A DNA stretch of 64,000 nucleotides from Psychrobacter sp. MF31 (GCF_012847335.1 NZ_JABBDX010000006.1:1-64000); one strand, 5' to 3'; positions 8,725 to 19,189 are shown, counted from the stretch's first letter. Translations and numbers: made by a program. The notes: generated by a model not told the origin, from the sequence alone.

Positions 8725-9780
8725 TTAAAAATGTTGTGAGAGTGAAAATAAGGATTTTCCTGTGACCAACAGCGCCGCTTGCAATAACAGCTCCCATGGA
8801 TTTTGCGCAATCACGCCTTTAACCGCCGAATCACAGCGATAAAGCAGCTCAAACCAAAGCTCAGTTTGAGCGCGCGATTGACGGCGACAAGCATTTTGAT
8901 AAAGCCCTTGTTTGCTGCGCCAAATGCCAAGCGATTGCGGGTCTTTGCCGTCCATCAATGCCAAAATAGCGCGCATGTCTTTGCTGATTGCCCAAAGTAC
9001 CAAGGTCGCCGGCTCATCACTGTCTTGAAGCGCTTGCATGATTTTGACCACTTGAACGCTGTTTCCTGCAAGCATCGCATCAGACAAATCAAAAACGCTA
9101 AACTGAGCGTCGCTCACAAGTGCAGCTTGCAAGTCCTCAATATCGATAGCAACAGGATGGCTCGGCGCATTACCCGATTGTTCAGCGGCAATTTGCGGTG
9201 CAAACAAATATGACAGCCGCCAAAGGGTTTGATAAGCACCAAGCAAGTTGTGTTCGGTGTGTGAGATTAACAGCTGCCAAGCATCACTTGATAACCGAAG
9301 CCCAAAGCGCTCAGCTTTTAATTGCAAGATTTGCTGACGACCGCGCTCGTCATAAAGGTTGCAATCAATGACATGACCAAACTTAATAAATGGCGCTAGC
9401 CACTTGCTGGCTTGGCTTTTTTTATCGACTTTGGGAAGCAGCCAAAGCAGGCTATGCGAGCGCTCATCAATATCTGTGGCAAAGTGCTCAATTTCACTGA
9501 TGATGGCTTTATCCGGTTTGTGATTGCCAGTGACAATTAGTGCGCTGGCATCATCAAATAGAGACTGCGTGCCAAGCTCGCTCATCACCTCATGCCAGCT
9601 TTTTGCGGACACCAATTCAAAGCGTTTGATAGCGCGAAGCTCATGTTGCCAATGATCTCGCAAATCATCAATGAGCCATTGTTGAAGTAGCGGCTCATCC
9701 CCTTGAGCCAGCCAAAGCCCTGCCGTGGCAACCTTTGGCTGCGACAGTTTGGCGTAAGCTTGGATAAAGGTTTGCTGCAT
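8725..9780 (-). CDS. holA: DNA polymerase III subunit delta
   Basis: A 351-residue clamp-loader delta subunit (E. coli HolA 343), the wrench that opens the beta sliding clamp during replication. It shows the family N terminus (YAKLSQPKVATAGLWLAQGD, then EPLLQQWLIDDLRD), the SLFDDASALIV strand that carries the clamp-contact region, and the helical C-terminal collar (QALQDSDEPATLVLWAISKD). It has an AAA-like fold without a functional Walker A, as normal for delta. It starts six bases after the lptE stop and is the last gene of leuS-lptE-holA, a common gammaproteobacterial order. Confidence 0.92.
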   Translation of the reverse strand: MQQTFIQAYAKLSQPKVATAGLWLAQGDEPLLQQWLIDDLRDHWQHELRAIKRFELVSAKSWHEVMSELGTQSLFDDASALIVTGNHKPDKAIISEIEHFATDIDERSHSLLWLLPKVDKKSQASKWLAPFIKFGHVIDCNLYDERGRQQILQLKAERFGLRLSSDAWQLLISHTEHNLLGAYQTLWRLSYLFAPQIAAEQSGNAPSHPVAIDIEDLQAALVSDAQFSVFDLSDAMLAGNSVQVVKIMQALQDSDEPATLVLWAISKDMRAILALMDGKDPQSLGIWRSKQGLYQNACRRQSRAQTELWFELLYRCDSAVKGVIAQNPWELLLQAALLVTGKSLFSLSQHF

Positions 9781-9786
9781 ATTCAG

Positions 9787-10368
9787 TTATGGTTTAATCA
9801 TAGGCTTAGCAGGCGTTGACACGGTGTTTGGTAAGCCAATCGCCACGTATTGGTCGCTAATTCGCCGCGCTAAACTGTCATAAAGCCAATCGCGGATTTG
9901 GCTGCCTTGTTGGTCTTCGGTGCTCACCGAGGCTTCGTTATATTGATAACTGCGCTCAACTTGGATGGGGTTGCTGAGTGTTACCGGCTCGCCATTTTGC
10001 AGCGTTTGGTACGTCACATCCGCCGACAGCACCAAGCGAATCTCGGTTAATACGCCGACCAGCTCATAGCGGCGAAACTGAACATTTTTTACCGTAATGG
10101 CGGCAAGTGGCTCAGCAGGTAAATTGTCGCTTGAAACGCTCATACCGTCAATAACTTGAGCGCCAAGTGCCGAAAGTCGCTTGGATAGGGGCAGTTTTAA
10201 TGGAAATGCCGTTTTGTTGTCTTCGATATTAACCACCGTTTTGGCAACATCAAAATGCAGCGGCGCCTCAAACCCGCGCAGATGAAAGCCGCAGCCGGTT
10301 AAGCCAAACGAGCTTGTCGCCAAAACGGCGGCAACAAGCGCTGCTTTTATCAAGGTTTGAGGGTTCAT
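9787..10368 (-). CDS. lptE: LPS-assembly lipoprotein LptE
   Basis: A 193-residue outer-membrane lipoprotein that plugs the LptD barrel and helps place lipopolysaccharide in the outer leaflet. It has a signal peptide with lipobox LTGC; the mature protein begins CGFHLRGF, the hallmark start of LptE/RlpB. The body shows the expected two-layer sandwich strands, such as VLTEIRLVLSADVTYQ. AAAGGACAG upstream of ATG 10368 is a good ribosome site. It lies between leuS and holA in one operon. Confidence 0.92.
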   Translation of the reverse strand: MNPQTLIKAALVAAVLATSSFGLTGCGFHLRGFEAPLHFDVAKTVVNIEDNKTAFPLKLPLSKRLSALGAQVIDGMSVSSDNLPAEPLAAITVKNVQFRRYELVGVLTEIRLVLSADVTYQTLQNGEPVTLSNPIQVERSYQYNEASVSTEDQQGSQIRDWLYDSLARRISDQYVAIGLPNTVSTPAKPMIKP

Positions 10369-10410
10369 TGAGCTGTCCTTTTTAAGCTGTCTTTGTTAAA
10401 TAATGCCAAA

Positions 10411-13083
10411 TTAACCGGCAACGACGATATTGACCAGTTTATTAGGAACGACGATTTCTTTTTTAATCTCGCCCGTTAAAAACTTCGCTACGCCCTCAAT
10501 GGCTCGTGCTTTTGCTTTAAGCGTTTCGCTATCGGTGTTTGGTGCTACTTCCATTTTACCGCGAACTTTACCATTAACTTGAACGACCATGGTAATGCTG
10601 TCTTGAACCAAGGCGGTTTGATCAACGGCAGGATAGACCAGCGTTTTGGTGTCGATCCCTAGTTCTTCAAGTAAATGCTCGCCCACGTGCGGCGCGTAAA
10701 CGCTAAGCATAATAAGTAAATCAATGAGTGCTTCGTGCTCAACGGTTAAGTCATCAAAATTTCCGGCGCTAAAGCTGGCGAGCTCGTTGGCAAGCTCCAT
10801 GAGGCTTGAAACTGGCGTATTTAGCGCGAGTCTGTCGCCCAAATCACTGTCAATTTTGGCAATGGTTTCGTGCGTTTTTCGGCGCAAGTTTTTCGCCGCT
10901 TTTGACAAGTTGTCTTTGTTGATATTGCCTTGGTTAATCGTATCAAGCTCAATGCCAGCGTCTTTTAGCGCTTGCAAGTGTTCGCTCGCAATTCGCCAAA
11001 CTTTTTTTACAAAGTTATAAGGACCTTTAAGCGCGTCATCTGACCACTCTAAAGTTTGGTCAGCAGGGGCAGTAAACAAGGTATAAAGGCGAACGGTATC
11101 CGCGCCATATTGATCGATGGTGGTTTGTGGGTCAACGCCATTATTTTTTGACTTAGACATTTTTTCAATTTTGCCAATGGTTACAGGCTGACCGTCTGAT
11201 TTGAGCACGGCGCTTATTGGCTGACCGCGGTCGTTGTAATCAATATCAATGTCTTGCGGGAAATAATAGGTGGTGCTGCCATCAGGGTTTGAGCGATAAA
11301 ACGTTCCGGCAAGTACCATGCCTTGGGTCATTAGGTTAGCAAATGGCTCATCACCCATAACCAGTGACTCATCGCGCATCAGCTTATGGAAAAAGCGCGC
11401 GTAAAGCAGATGCATAACCGCGTGCTCAACGCCGCCAATATATTGGTCAACTGGCAGCCATTTGTTTGCCGCAGATTTATTGACCATGCTTTGGTCATCG
11501 TTTGGACTGGCAAAGCGCGCGTAATACCAGCTGGATTCAACAAAGGTATCAAAAGTATCGGTTTCACGGCGCGCGTCGTTACCGCATTTTGGGCATTGGG
11601 TATTTACAAATTCAGGGATGTCTTTTAGCGGGTTGCCGCGACCATCGGGAACGACGTCGGTTGGCAACACGACTGGCAAATCAGCTTCATCAACCGGAAC
11701 GGTGCCACAATGCTCGCAGTTTACCATGGGGATAGGGCAGCCCCAATAACGCTGGCGTGACACGCCCCAATCACGAAGGCGGTATTGGATTTTTTTATTA
11801 GCAAGTCCCATCGGCTCAAGCTTGGCAAGCATCGCTGAAAATGCTTCCTCAAAATTCATTCCAGTAAAGTCGCCAGAATTGACCAACGTGTTGCGCTCCG
11901 TATAAGCGCGATTGTCGTCATCAGCGGCTTTATCGGCAAAATAATTATCCGGAATGTCAATCACCTGCTTGATGGGCAAATTATATTTGGTTGCAAATTC
12001 ATAATCGCGCTCATCATGCGCCGGAACGGCCATCACCGCGCCCGAGCCATAACTCATCAGCACGTAGTTGGCAACCCAAACCGGAACTTTTTCGCCAGTT
12101 AACGGATGGGTCACGCTAAAGCCCGTTGCCATGCCGACTTTTTCAGCTTTTGCCAAATCGGCTTCAGCAACCGAGCCTTTTTTACATTCGGCGCAGAATT
12201 TTGCAATCTCTGGGTCTTTTTCCGCCGCCATTTGTGCAAGGGGATGCTCAGCTGCTACCGCCACGTAAGTTACGCCCATCAAGGTATCGGGTCGCGTGGT
12301 AAACACATCAAGCGTGCCGTCCTCGCCATTGATATGATAAGGGAAATGAACTTCCATTCCCGCGCTGCGACCAATCCAATTGCGCTGCATGGTGATGACT
12401 TCTGATGGCCAATGACCTTCTAATTTGTCCAAATCATCAAGCAGCTCATCGGCATAATCGGTAATGTTAAAGTAGTACATCGGAATGTCGCGTTTTTCAA
12501 CCGGAGCACCGCTGCGCCAGCCTTTACCATCGATGACCTGCTCGTTAGCAAGAACGGTATTGTCAACCGGATCCCAGTTAACGGTCGCAAGCTTTTTATA
12601 AACCAAGCCTTTTTTATACAATTGCAAAAATAACCACTGCTCCCAGCGGTAATAATCCGGGCTACAAGTGGCAAATTCGCGTGACCAATCGATGGACAAT
12701 CCAAGCAATTTTAACTGAGCGCGCATGTTATCAATGTTGGCATAAGTCCAAGCCGCAGGCGGCGTTTGGTTGGCAATCGCGGCGTTTTCAGCAGGCAAGC
12801 CAAACGCGTCCCAACCCATAGGCTGCATGACCTCAAAGCCTTTTAAACGGTAATAGCGGCTTAAGACGTCAGAGATGGTATAATTGCGAACGTGACCCAT
12901 ATGCAGCTTGCCGCTTGGATACGGGAACATCGAGAGCATATAGCGCGAAGACTTATCACTTGGCGCGTTGTCGACCTCAAAACGCTTGTCAGCTGCCCAT
13001 TTGGCTTGCTGAGCGGCTTCGATTAAGCTTGGTTGATACAAATGATTGGCGGGAGTTATAGAATCGGTGACGGTGCTGCTCAT
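10411..13083 (-). CDS. leuS: Leucyl-tRNA synthetase
   Basis: An 890-residue class Ia synthetase that charges tRNA-Leu. Visible are the HIGH-type motif HMGH (61-64, within PYPSGKLHMGHVRNY), the large CP1 editing domain with the conserved threonine-rich TTRPDTLMGVTYVAVA stretch, a zinc-type cysteine pair (CEHCG and CPKCG) and the KMSKS loop (about residue 640, EKMSKSKNNGV), followed by the anticodon-binding helices and a C-terminal RNA-contact domain. Size and motif order match the family. It is the first gene of leuS-lptE-holA. Confidence 0.97.
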   Translation of the reverse strand: MSSTVTDSITPANHLYQPSLIEAAQQAKWAADKRFEVDNAPSDKSSRYMLSMFPYPSGKLHMGHVRNYTISDVLSRYYRLKGFEVMQPMGWDAFGLPAENAAIANQTPPAAWTYANIDNMRAQLKLLGLSIDWSREFATCSPDYYRWEQWLFLQLYKKGLVYKKLATVNWDPVDNTVLANEQVIDGKGWRSGAPVEKRDIPMYYFNITDYADELLDDLDKLEGHWPSEVITMQRNWIGRSAGMEVHFPYHINGEDGTLDVFTTRPDTLMGVTYVAVAAEHPLAQMAAEKDPEIAKFCAECKKGSVAEADLAKAEKVGMATGFSVTHPLTGEKVPVWVANYVLMSYGSGAVMAVPAHDERDYEFATKYNLPIKQVIDIPDNYFADKAADDDNRAYTERNTLVNSGDFTGMNFEEAFSAMLAKLEPMGLANKKIQYRLRDWGVSRQRYWGCPIPMVNCEHCGTVPVDEADLPVVLPTDVVPDGRGNPLKDIPEFVNTQCPKCGNDARRETDTFDTFVESSWYYARFASPNDDQSMVNKSAANKWLPVDQYIGGVEHAVMHLLYARFFHKLMRDESLVMGDEPFANLMTQGMVLAGTFYRSNPDGSTTYYFPQDIDIDYNDRGQPISAVLKSDGQPVTIGKIEKMSKSKNNGVDPQTTIDQYGADTVRLYTLFTAPADQTLEWSDDALKGPYNFVKKVWRIASEHLQALKDAGIELDTINQGNINKDNLSKAAKNLRRKTHETIAKIDSDLGDRLALNTPVSSLMELANELASFSAGNFDDLTVEHEALIDLLIMLSVYAPHVGEHLLEELGIDTKTLVYPAVDQTALVQDSITMVVQVNGKVRGKMEVAPNTDSETLKAKARAIEGVAKFLTGEIKKEIVVPNKLVNIVVAG

Positions 13084-13242
13084 AATTGGCTCAATTTGGA
13101 AAATAAAAATTCAAAAAAAATACTGCCATAGCATAGCGTAATTTGGCAAAAATTGCGACGCTCTCGTGAATCGCAACCGTGCTTATTGCAGAAATTTTAT
13201 TGCGTATTCAAGTTAAAACCCACCTAAAAGAAGGAAAATTCC

Positions 13243-13608
13243 ATGACCCTCACCGTTTACGGCATTAAAAATTGCAGCAGCGTCAAAAAAGCGCTAACCA
13301 TTTTAGACGATCAGCAAATCACTTACGACTTTTTTGACTTTAAAAAACAAGAAATGACTCAAGAGTTGCTTGATACATTTATCAGTGAGTTTGGTATGGA
13401 TAAGGTTTTGAACAAACGCAGCACGACTTGGCGAAATTTAAGCGATGAAGAAAAAAACGCCGCAAGCATTGATGACAACGCCGCCAAAGATTTAATGATT
13501 GCTCAGCCAAACTTGATTAAACGCCCGATTATTTTAGGACAGGATAAGACTAAAACTGTTGCCACAATTGGCTTTGATCATGACGCCATAATTGCTGCAA
13601 TTTCGTAA
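13243..13608 (+). CDS. ArsC/Spx family thioredoxin-fold protein (YffB-like)
   Basis: A 121-residue protein of the ArsC family. The N terminus (TVYGIKNCSSVKKALTILDD) is that of the YffB subgroup, with a single active-site cysteine in NCxxVKKA; the NKRSTTWRNL motif and KRPIIL cis-proline segment complete the fold. YffB-like proteins are thought to be glutathione-dependent thiol reductases; arsenate reduction is not established. AGAAGGA at about 13230 supports ATG 13243. It is divergent from leuS and separated by about 160 bases. Confidence 0.8.
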   Translation: MTLTVYGIKNCSSVKKALTILDDQQITYDFFDFKKQEMTQELLDTFISEFGMDKVLNKRSTTWRNLSDEEKNAASIDDNAAKDLMIAQPNLIKRPIILGQDKTKTVATIGFDHDAIIAAIS

Positions 13609-13667
13609 CGGTTGTATTCATCTGCTCGAATTTAGCTTATGATAACAGGACAGCGGTAACCTCAATA

Positions 13668-13718
13668 AGGTTGACTTTATTCATTTTTTTAACACCTTGA
13701 AAAACTTAAAGTCAACCT
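13668..13718. repeat. 12-bp inverted repeat upstream of the small secreted protein gene
   Basis: AGGTTGACTTTA (13668-13679) is repeated inverted as TAAAGTCAACCT (13707-13718), with 27 bases between. No T run follows, so it is not a standard terminator. It ends 25 bases before ATG 13744 and could be an operator or an mRNA structure. Confidence 0.6.
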
Positions 13719-13743
13719 ACCAACATCAATTTAGGGGGTTGTC

Positions 13744-14103
13744 ATGAAATCAATGATGCTAAGTGCGATGCTTATTGCCGCCGCAATGATGGGCGTTAAT
13801 GCTCAAGCGGCGGAAACCTCAACCAAAATCACCTTTGCCAAAGACAGTTATTGTGGTAATTTTGCAGGGAACATCAAAAACGGTAAGACCTTTCGCTTGT
13901 GGCTGATGCCGCAGCAAGAGCTGGTCGTTCGTAATGTCGGTCGCGATCAAATTCGCGTGGCTTATGTTACCGATCCCAAAGGTCGTCTTGATGGCGAGTA
14001 TTATGACGATGAAAGCTATTTTTACACCAAAAATAAAGGCAATCATCTCATCAAAGTCTATGGCAATAGCAGCTACTCAAACATAGAAATTTGCGCTTAT
14101 TAA
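13744..14103 (+). CDS. Small secreted protein of unknown function
   Basis: A 119-residue protein with a clear Sec signal peptide (MKSMMLSAMLIAAAMMGVNA, cleavage expected after AQA around residue 22), giving a periplasmic or secreted mature protein of about 97 residues. It has two cysteines (YCGNF near the mature N terminus and EICAY at the C terminus) that could form a disulfide closing the domain. The middle is rich in beta-strand patterns (TFRLWLMPQQELVVRNVG) and Tyr/Asp (GEYYDDESYFYTKNKG). I do not recognise the family. AGGGGG sits just upstream of ATG 13744. Confidence 0.7.
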   Translation: MKSMMLSAMLIAAAMMGVNAQAAETSTKITFAKDSYCGNFAGNIKNGKTFRLWLMPQQELVVRNVGRDQIRVAYVTDPKGRLDGEYYDDESYFYTKNKGNHLIKVYGNSSYSNIEICAY

Positions 14104-14117
14104 TATAGTTAGGTCAT

Positions 14118-14155
14118 AAAAAAGCCTGAGCTAACTTCCGCGAAGCTCGGGCTTT
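14118..14155 (-). terminator. Bidirectional terminator between convergent small genes
   Basis: An 11-bp stem (14122-14132 with 14144-14154) with an 11-base loop. The A run at 14118-14123 reads as six T on the minus strand, so it ends the 14131 gene, whose stop codon lies inside the structure. It may also act, more weakly, for the plus-strand gene. Confidence 0.7.
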
Positions 14156-14364
14156 ATGATTCCAAGCAAAAACCAAATAACGCTAAAGCACCAAATAATC
14201 AGCATATAAAGGCGGATTTGCTCTGCCGTCCAATCAAGGGCAAACCAGTCAATCATAAAAAATGATTTCCAACCTTCAATCCAGCGCGCGCCGCCAAAGC
14301 CAATGATCCACCAGCAATACAGGCTTTCGATAATAAATAGCACGCACCAAAGCCAAAGTGACAT
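14131..14364 (-). CDS. Small inner-membrane protein, unknown
   Basis: A 77-residue, tryptophan-rich protein with two predicted membrane helices: LWLWCVLFIIESLYCWWIIG (about 3-22) and LYMLIIWCFSVIWFLLGII (about 52-70). The segment between them carries two Asp residues (DWFALDWTAEQ). A near-perfect Shine-Dalgarno AGGAGG at 14369-14374 lies four bases from ATG 14364, strong support for a real gene. The stop lies inside the terminator stem. No family recognised. Confidence 0.7.
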   Translation of the reverse strand: MSLWLWCVLFIIESLYCWWIIGFGGARWIEGWKSFFMIDWFALDWTAEQIRLYMLIIWCFSVIWFLLGIIKPELRGS

Positions 14365-14443
14365 TAAGACCTCCTAAATGCTTTGAGCGCGGCTTATATT
14401 AAAAGAATAAAAGGGGGGGCTGAATTGGCAGTTAATCAAGCAA

Positions 14444-15409
<966 letters not shown>

Positions 15410-15451
15410 TTAACTATACCTGAAAAAATGGCTTTTCCCAATTGATAACCT

Positions 15452-17116
15452 TCAGTATTGCGGGGCAACCTTGGCAATGTTTTGCGCCAAATCAGCATCA
15501 AACCATTGGCAAAGCGCCACAAAGCGCGCGCGAACGTCAAGCAAATCTGCCAAACTATCGCCTGCAAAGCGAACGGTTAAGCTGTGACTGGTGTTGGATT
15601 TGCGAATCACGCCAAAGCCCCGCGCAAAGTCAAGCCGAACGCCATCAATGCAGCTTAAAACCGTGTCTTTTGGCAAAAGCTGTAAGGCTTGAGATTTTGA
15701 AATGATAATTTTTGGGCAGTTTTTGCAGCTGCAAAGCGTAATGGGGTTAGTATGATTAAAAGTGATTACAAGTGATTGTAAATATTGGCAAAATAACGCA
15801 AGATGGGTCACGATTGAGCAAGCCGGTGGCGCTTTGTCGGTAGATGCGTTATCAAGTGGCAAATAATGATCAGCAGTACTGACCATTAACGGCAGCGATT
15901 GGGTGATGTCAGTTAACTGATAGCAATGCTGCGGTTTTGGTTCGCCCCAATTGTCTGTGAGGGCCTTCGATCGAATTTGGTGGCTTTGGAGGGCTTGATA
16001 ACGTTGGTTATTTAGCCAAAACAGCAGCCGTAAACTGGCATAAATGGCATCATCAAAACGGATAAATAAGCCATCATTAAAAATAAAATGCCCTGACAAC
16101 TCGCCTGCAAATAGCGCGCGGTCTTGGCGATTATCTAGCTCTTGACGCAAAATGCTACTGCCAGTTCGAGTCATAACAGGCTCTGCTCCCAAAGCAGTTA
16201 ACAGCTTTGGCAAATGATGCGAGCATTTAATATCAAATAAAATTTGATTGGCGTTAATGGAGTGCTGGCAAGTCATTGCCGCGTTTGCCAACAAATATAA
16301 CAAATGATCGGGCGCCACCACCTTGCCGCGATTGTCCACAATCATCAGGCGGTCGCCGTCGCCATCAAAAGCAAGCCCCAAATCGGCTTCTAACACAATG
16401 ACCGATTGCTGAAGTTCTGCCAAACGGTTTGGCTCGGTGGGATCAGGATTACCGTTCGGAAATTTGCCGTCGGGGGTGTCATTAATTAAAATTACGCGCT
16501 GACAAAACCGTGAAAATAGCGCTTTGGCAATGCAGCAAGTCGCGCCATTCATGCAGTCGATGACAATGGTAAAAGGCAGTTTTGGGTTAGATTTGGGATA
16601 AATTTTGGTGAAAACTTGGGCGATGGCGTCAATATAACGATTGGCAACTTCTTGAGCAGGCAAATAAGCAATATGTTTAGGAGTGAGCTTAAAGTTCTTT
16701 GACGTCTCAGCTAAATTTTCAAACAGCGCGCTAATATTGGCTTCACTGGCTGAGGCGTTATCCATGACCCATTTAATGCCAAGGGTGTCTTTGTCTGAGT
16801 GGCTTGCGGTCACCATAATGCCATGACCGTCAAACTCTTGCGCCCAAAATGCCATCATCGGCGTGGTCACAAGCCCCAAAATATTAATCTTAAAGCCAAA
16901 AGTTGATAATGATTTTGCTAGGTTTTGCGCTATATGTTCACTTTTTAGCCGAACATCAAAACCAATAACAATCGTTTGACCGCTAAAGTTTAGCTCATTA
17001 AAAAGTTTGGCAAAGGCAACTGCCAAGGCGCGGATAAATTCATCGGTAAACAGCTTATGATGACCGCGAATGTCATAAGCGCGAAATAAGGAGCGTTGCT
17101 TGCAAAAGCTGGTCAT
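15452..17116 (-). CDS. algC: Phosphomannomutase/phosphoglucomutase (AlgC-like)
   Basis: A 554-residue alpha-D-phosphohexomutase interconverting hexose 6- and 1-phosphates for LPS and polysaccharide precursors. It has an N-terminal FRAYDIRG, the phosphoserine loop VTASHSDKDTLGIKW (Ser 105), the metal loop FDGDGDR, the sugar loop GELSGHFIF and the C-terminal phosphate loop RKSNTSHSL. Two oddities: the active loop has SHSD where most relatives have SHNP, and the protein is about 90 residues longer than P. aeruginosa AlgC (463). Much of the surplus appears to lie between the sugar loop and the C-terminal domain. The second of two adjacent ATGs is preferred for its distance from AGGAG. The position between dut and argB supports AlgC. 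Confidence 0.85.
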   Translation of the reverse strand: MTSFCKQRSLFRAYDIRGHHKLFTDEFIRALAVAFAKLFNELNFSGQTIVIGFDVRLKSEHIAQNLAKSLSTFGFKINILGLVTTPMMAFWAQEFDGHGIMVTASHSDKDTLGIKWVMDNASASEANISALFENLAETSKNFKLTPKHIAYLPAQEVANRYIDAIAQVFTKIYPKSNPKLPFTIVIDCMNGATCCIAKALFSRFCQRVILINDTPDGKFPNGNPDPTEPNRLAELQQSVIVLEADLGLAFDGDGDRLMIVDNRGKVVAPDHLLYLLANAAMTCQHSINANQILFDIKCSHHLPKLLTALGAEPVMTRTGSSILRQELDNRQDRALFAGELSGHFIFNDGLFIRFDDAIYASLRLLFWLNNQRYQALQSHQIRSKALTDNWGEPKPQHCYQLTDITQSLPLMVSTADHYLPLDNASTDKAPPACSIVTHLALFCQYLQSLVITFNHTNPITLCSCKNCPKIIISKSQALQLLPKDTVLSCIDGVRLDFARGFGVIRKSNTSHSLTVRFAGDSLADLLDVRARFVALCQWFDADLAQNIAKVAPQY

Positions 17117-17202
17117 CATGCGCTCCTTATGCTAAAAACTTTAGTTTAGCGTATTTTAATTGCCAATAGTGTCGATAAATCTTAACCATAAGCAAAAATT
17201 GG

Positions 17203-17664
17203 CTATTGCCGACCAGAATGCCCAAAGCCGCCTGCACCGCGAAGGCTGTCGTTGCTAAAGTCGTCAACGATTTCAAAGTGAGGCCTGGCGATGGGAACGA
17301 CAATATATTGCGCCATTCGCTCAAAGGGTTGCAATTCAAAATCGCAATCGCTGCGGTTCCAAATGCTCACCAAAAGCTCGCCTTGATAATCAGCATCAAT
17401 CAGCCCAACCAAATTGCCAAGAACGATGCCATGCTTATGACCCAGTCCCGATCGCGGCAAAATCATGCCGGCAAAGTTGGGGTCGGCGATATAAACGGCA
17501 AGTCCTGTGCCAATCAGCTGGGTGCTGCCCGCTTTAATGGTGATGGGCGCATCAATGCAGGCGCGCAAATCGATCCCTGCTGAGCCGTCAGTGGCGCGGG
17601 TTGGCAGCATATCTTTATTTGCTAATAGTTTGGGGTTGAGCACTTTGACTTGAACGGCTTGCAT
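17203..17664 (-). CDS. dut: dUTP diphosphatase (dUTPase)
   Basis: A 153-residue homotrimeric dUTPase that hydrolyses dUTP to dUMP, keeping uracil out of DNA and feeding dTMP synthesis. All five family motifs are visible: [37 protein letters not shown] and the C-terminal [10 protein letters not shown] arm that closes on the nucleotide. It is the first gene of the dut-algC-argB cluster, 86 bases upstream of the mutase gene. Confidence 0.97.
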   Translation of the reverse strand: MQAVQVKVLNPKLLANKDMLPTRATDGSAGIDLRACIDAPITIKAGSTQLIGTGLAVYIADPNFAGMILPRSGLGHKHGIVLGNLVGLIDADYQGELLVSIWNRSDCDFELQPFERMAQYIVVPIARPHFEIVDDFSNDSLRGAGGFGHSGRQ

Positions 17665-17695
17665 AACATCTCACTTGTAAATTTAAAATAAAAAA

Positions 17696-19096
17696 TTAAA
17701 GAATCAGCGCGCTTGCCAATCCTAAAAATGACATAAAGCCAACGATGTCGGTAACCGTCGTTAAGATCACTGAAGCCGATAGCGCAGGATCAATGTTCAT
17801 GCGCTTGAGCAGCAGCGGGATGCTGATCCCCGAAACATTAGCAGCGGTCATATTGATGGCAATGGCAAGGGCGATGACGGCGCTGATTTTAACATCATGA
17901 AACCAAAATTGGGCAATGACTGCCATAATCACCGCCCAAATCACCCCATTAATCGCGCCGACCCAAAGCTCTTTATTAAACAGCCACCATCGGTTGGAGC
18001 CGCCGATCTGACCCATTGCAAGACCGCGAATGACCACGGTTAACGTTTGTGAGCCGGCAATCCCGCCCATGCTGGCAACCACTGGCATCAAAATGGCAAG
18101 CGCAACGACCTTTGCCAATACTGCCTCAAACTGACCGATGACCAGCGCCGCAAGCAGCGCCGTTCCCAAATTGATGCCAAGCCAAATGCTTCGGCTTTTG
18201 GCACTGGTTAAAATCGGGGCAAACAGCTCCTCATCTTGGCTAACGCCCGCCAAATTTTTCATCGTGTGATCGACGTCATCTTGGATGATTTCCATAATAT
18301 CCGCGCCGTTTAATTGCCCAACCAACTCACCATGATGATTAATCACAGGTGCAAATCGGATGTCCTCTGAGCGAAAAATTGCTGCGGCATCTTGAATATC
18401 CAAACGGTCATTAACGGTTACTGCTGTTTTAATAAAGCTTGCTACGTGCTTAGATTGGTTTTGTTTGATTAAATCGACCAAGTTTAGCAAGCCAAGCAGT
18501 TGCTGATGACGATCAACGACCAAAAGCGCATCGCTTTTTTCATCCATCATGTCAGCATTGTTGCGCAGCCAAGATTGCACCTCAAATAAGGTTAAATCTT
18601 GATAGATTTGCACACTATCAGGATCCATATAACTGCCCACTTCCCAGTCTTCATAGGTGTCGAGCTGACGGATTTGCTGCTGAATGCCGACATCAAGGCT
18701 TGCTAAAACATCGCTGCGGACGCTTGAGCTGACCGTATCTAAAATCTCGGACAAATCCTGAGCATCAAGCGCTTGCGATACTTGCTGCAGCTGCTCGGAG
18801 GACATGGTTTCAGCCAGCGCTTGCCGGATGTCAAAATCAAGCTCGGCAAGCACTTCGCCTTTGCGCGCCTCTGACAACGCTTGCCAAATTAAGCGCCGCT
18901 CATGAGTGGGAAAGGATTCAAGCAAGCTTGCAATCTCAAATTTGGACTGCGCTGCCAAAAACTGCGTGACCTGATCCCAGTCCATTGCTGAAACCAGCTG
19001 CTGCAACGCCAAAAGCTTATATTCCGCGGCAAACGCTTGTGGCAATAAGTTTGGGGACAGGGTTGGCTTTTGAAACATTTGACGAGAATCAGGCAT
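17696..19096 (-). CDS. mgtE: Magnesium transporter MgtE
   Basis: A 466-residue Mg2+ channel/transporter. It has an N-terminal superhelical MgtE_N domain (about 35-140, LPTHERRLIWQAL-type repeats), a pair of CBS domains (about 140-270) that sense cytosolic Mg2+, the long plug helix, and five C-terminal membrane helices with the pore stretch AANVSGISIPLLLKRMNIDP. The length matches the family (about 450). ATG 19096 has little Shine-Dalgarno; ATG 19078 is an alternative. It is downstream of rep with the same orientation, but 93 bases apart. Confidence 0.93.
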   Translation of the reverse strand: MPDSRQMFQKPTLSPNLLPQAFAAEYKLLALQQLVSAMDWDQVTQFLAAQSKFEIASLLESFPTHERRLIWQALSEARKGEVLAELDFDIRQALAETMSSEQLQQVSQALDAQDLSEILDTVSSSVRSDVLASLDVGIQQQIRQLDTYEDWEVGSYMDPDSVQIYQDLTLFEVQSWLRNNADMMDEKSDALLVVDRHQQLLGLLNLVDLIKQNQSKHVASFIKTAVTVNDRLDIQDAAAIFRSEDIRFAPVINHHGELVGQLNGADIMEIIQDDVDHTMKNLAGVSQDEELFAPILTSAKSRSIWLGINLGTALLAALVIGQFEAVLAKVVALAILMPVVASMGGIAGSQTLTVVIRGLAMGQIGGSNRWWLFNKELWVGAINGVIWAVIMAVIAQFWFHDVKISAVIALAIAINMTAANVSGISIPLLLKRMNIDPALSASVILTTVTDIVGFMSFLGLASALIL

Positions 19097-19189
19097 AAAT
19101 GTTAACTTATCAAAATGATGACTTTTAGCGTAAAGATATGCGTTACGCTTGAACTTTGCTTAAGACTTTGGGCTAAAATTTAATCGCAA

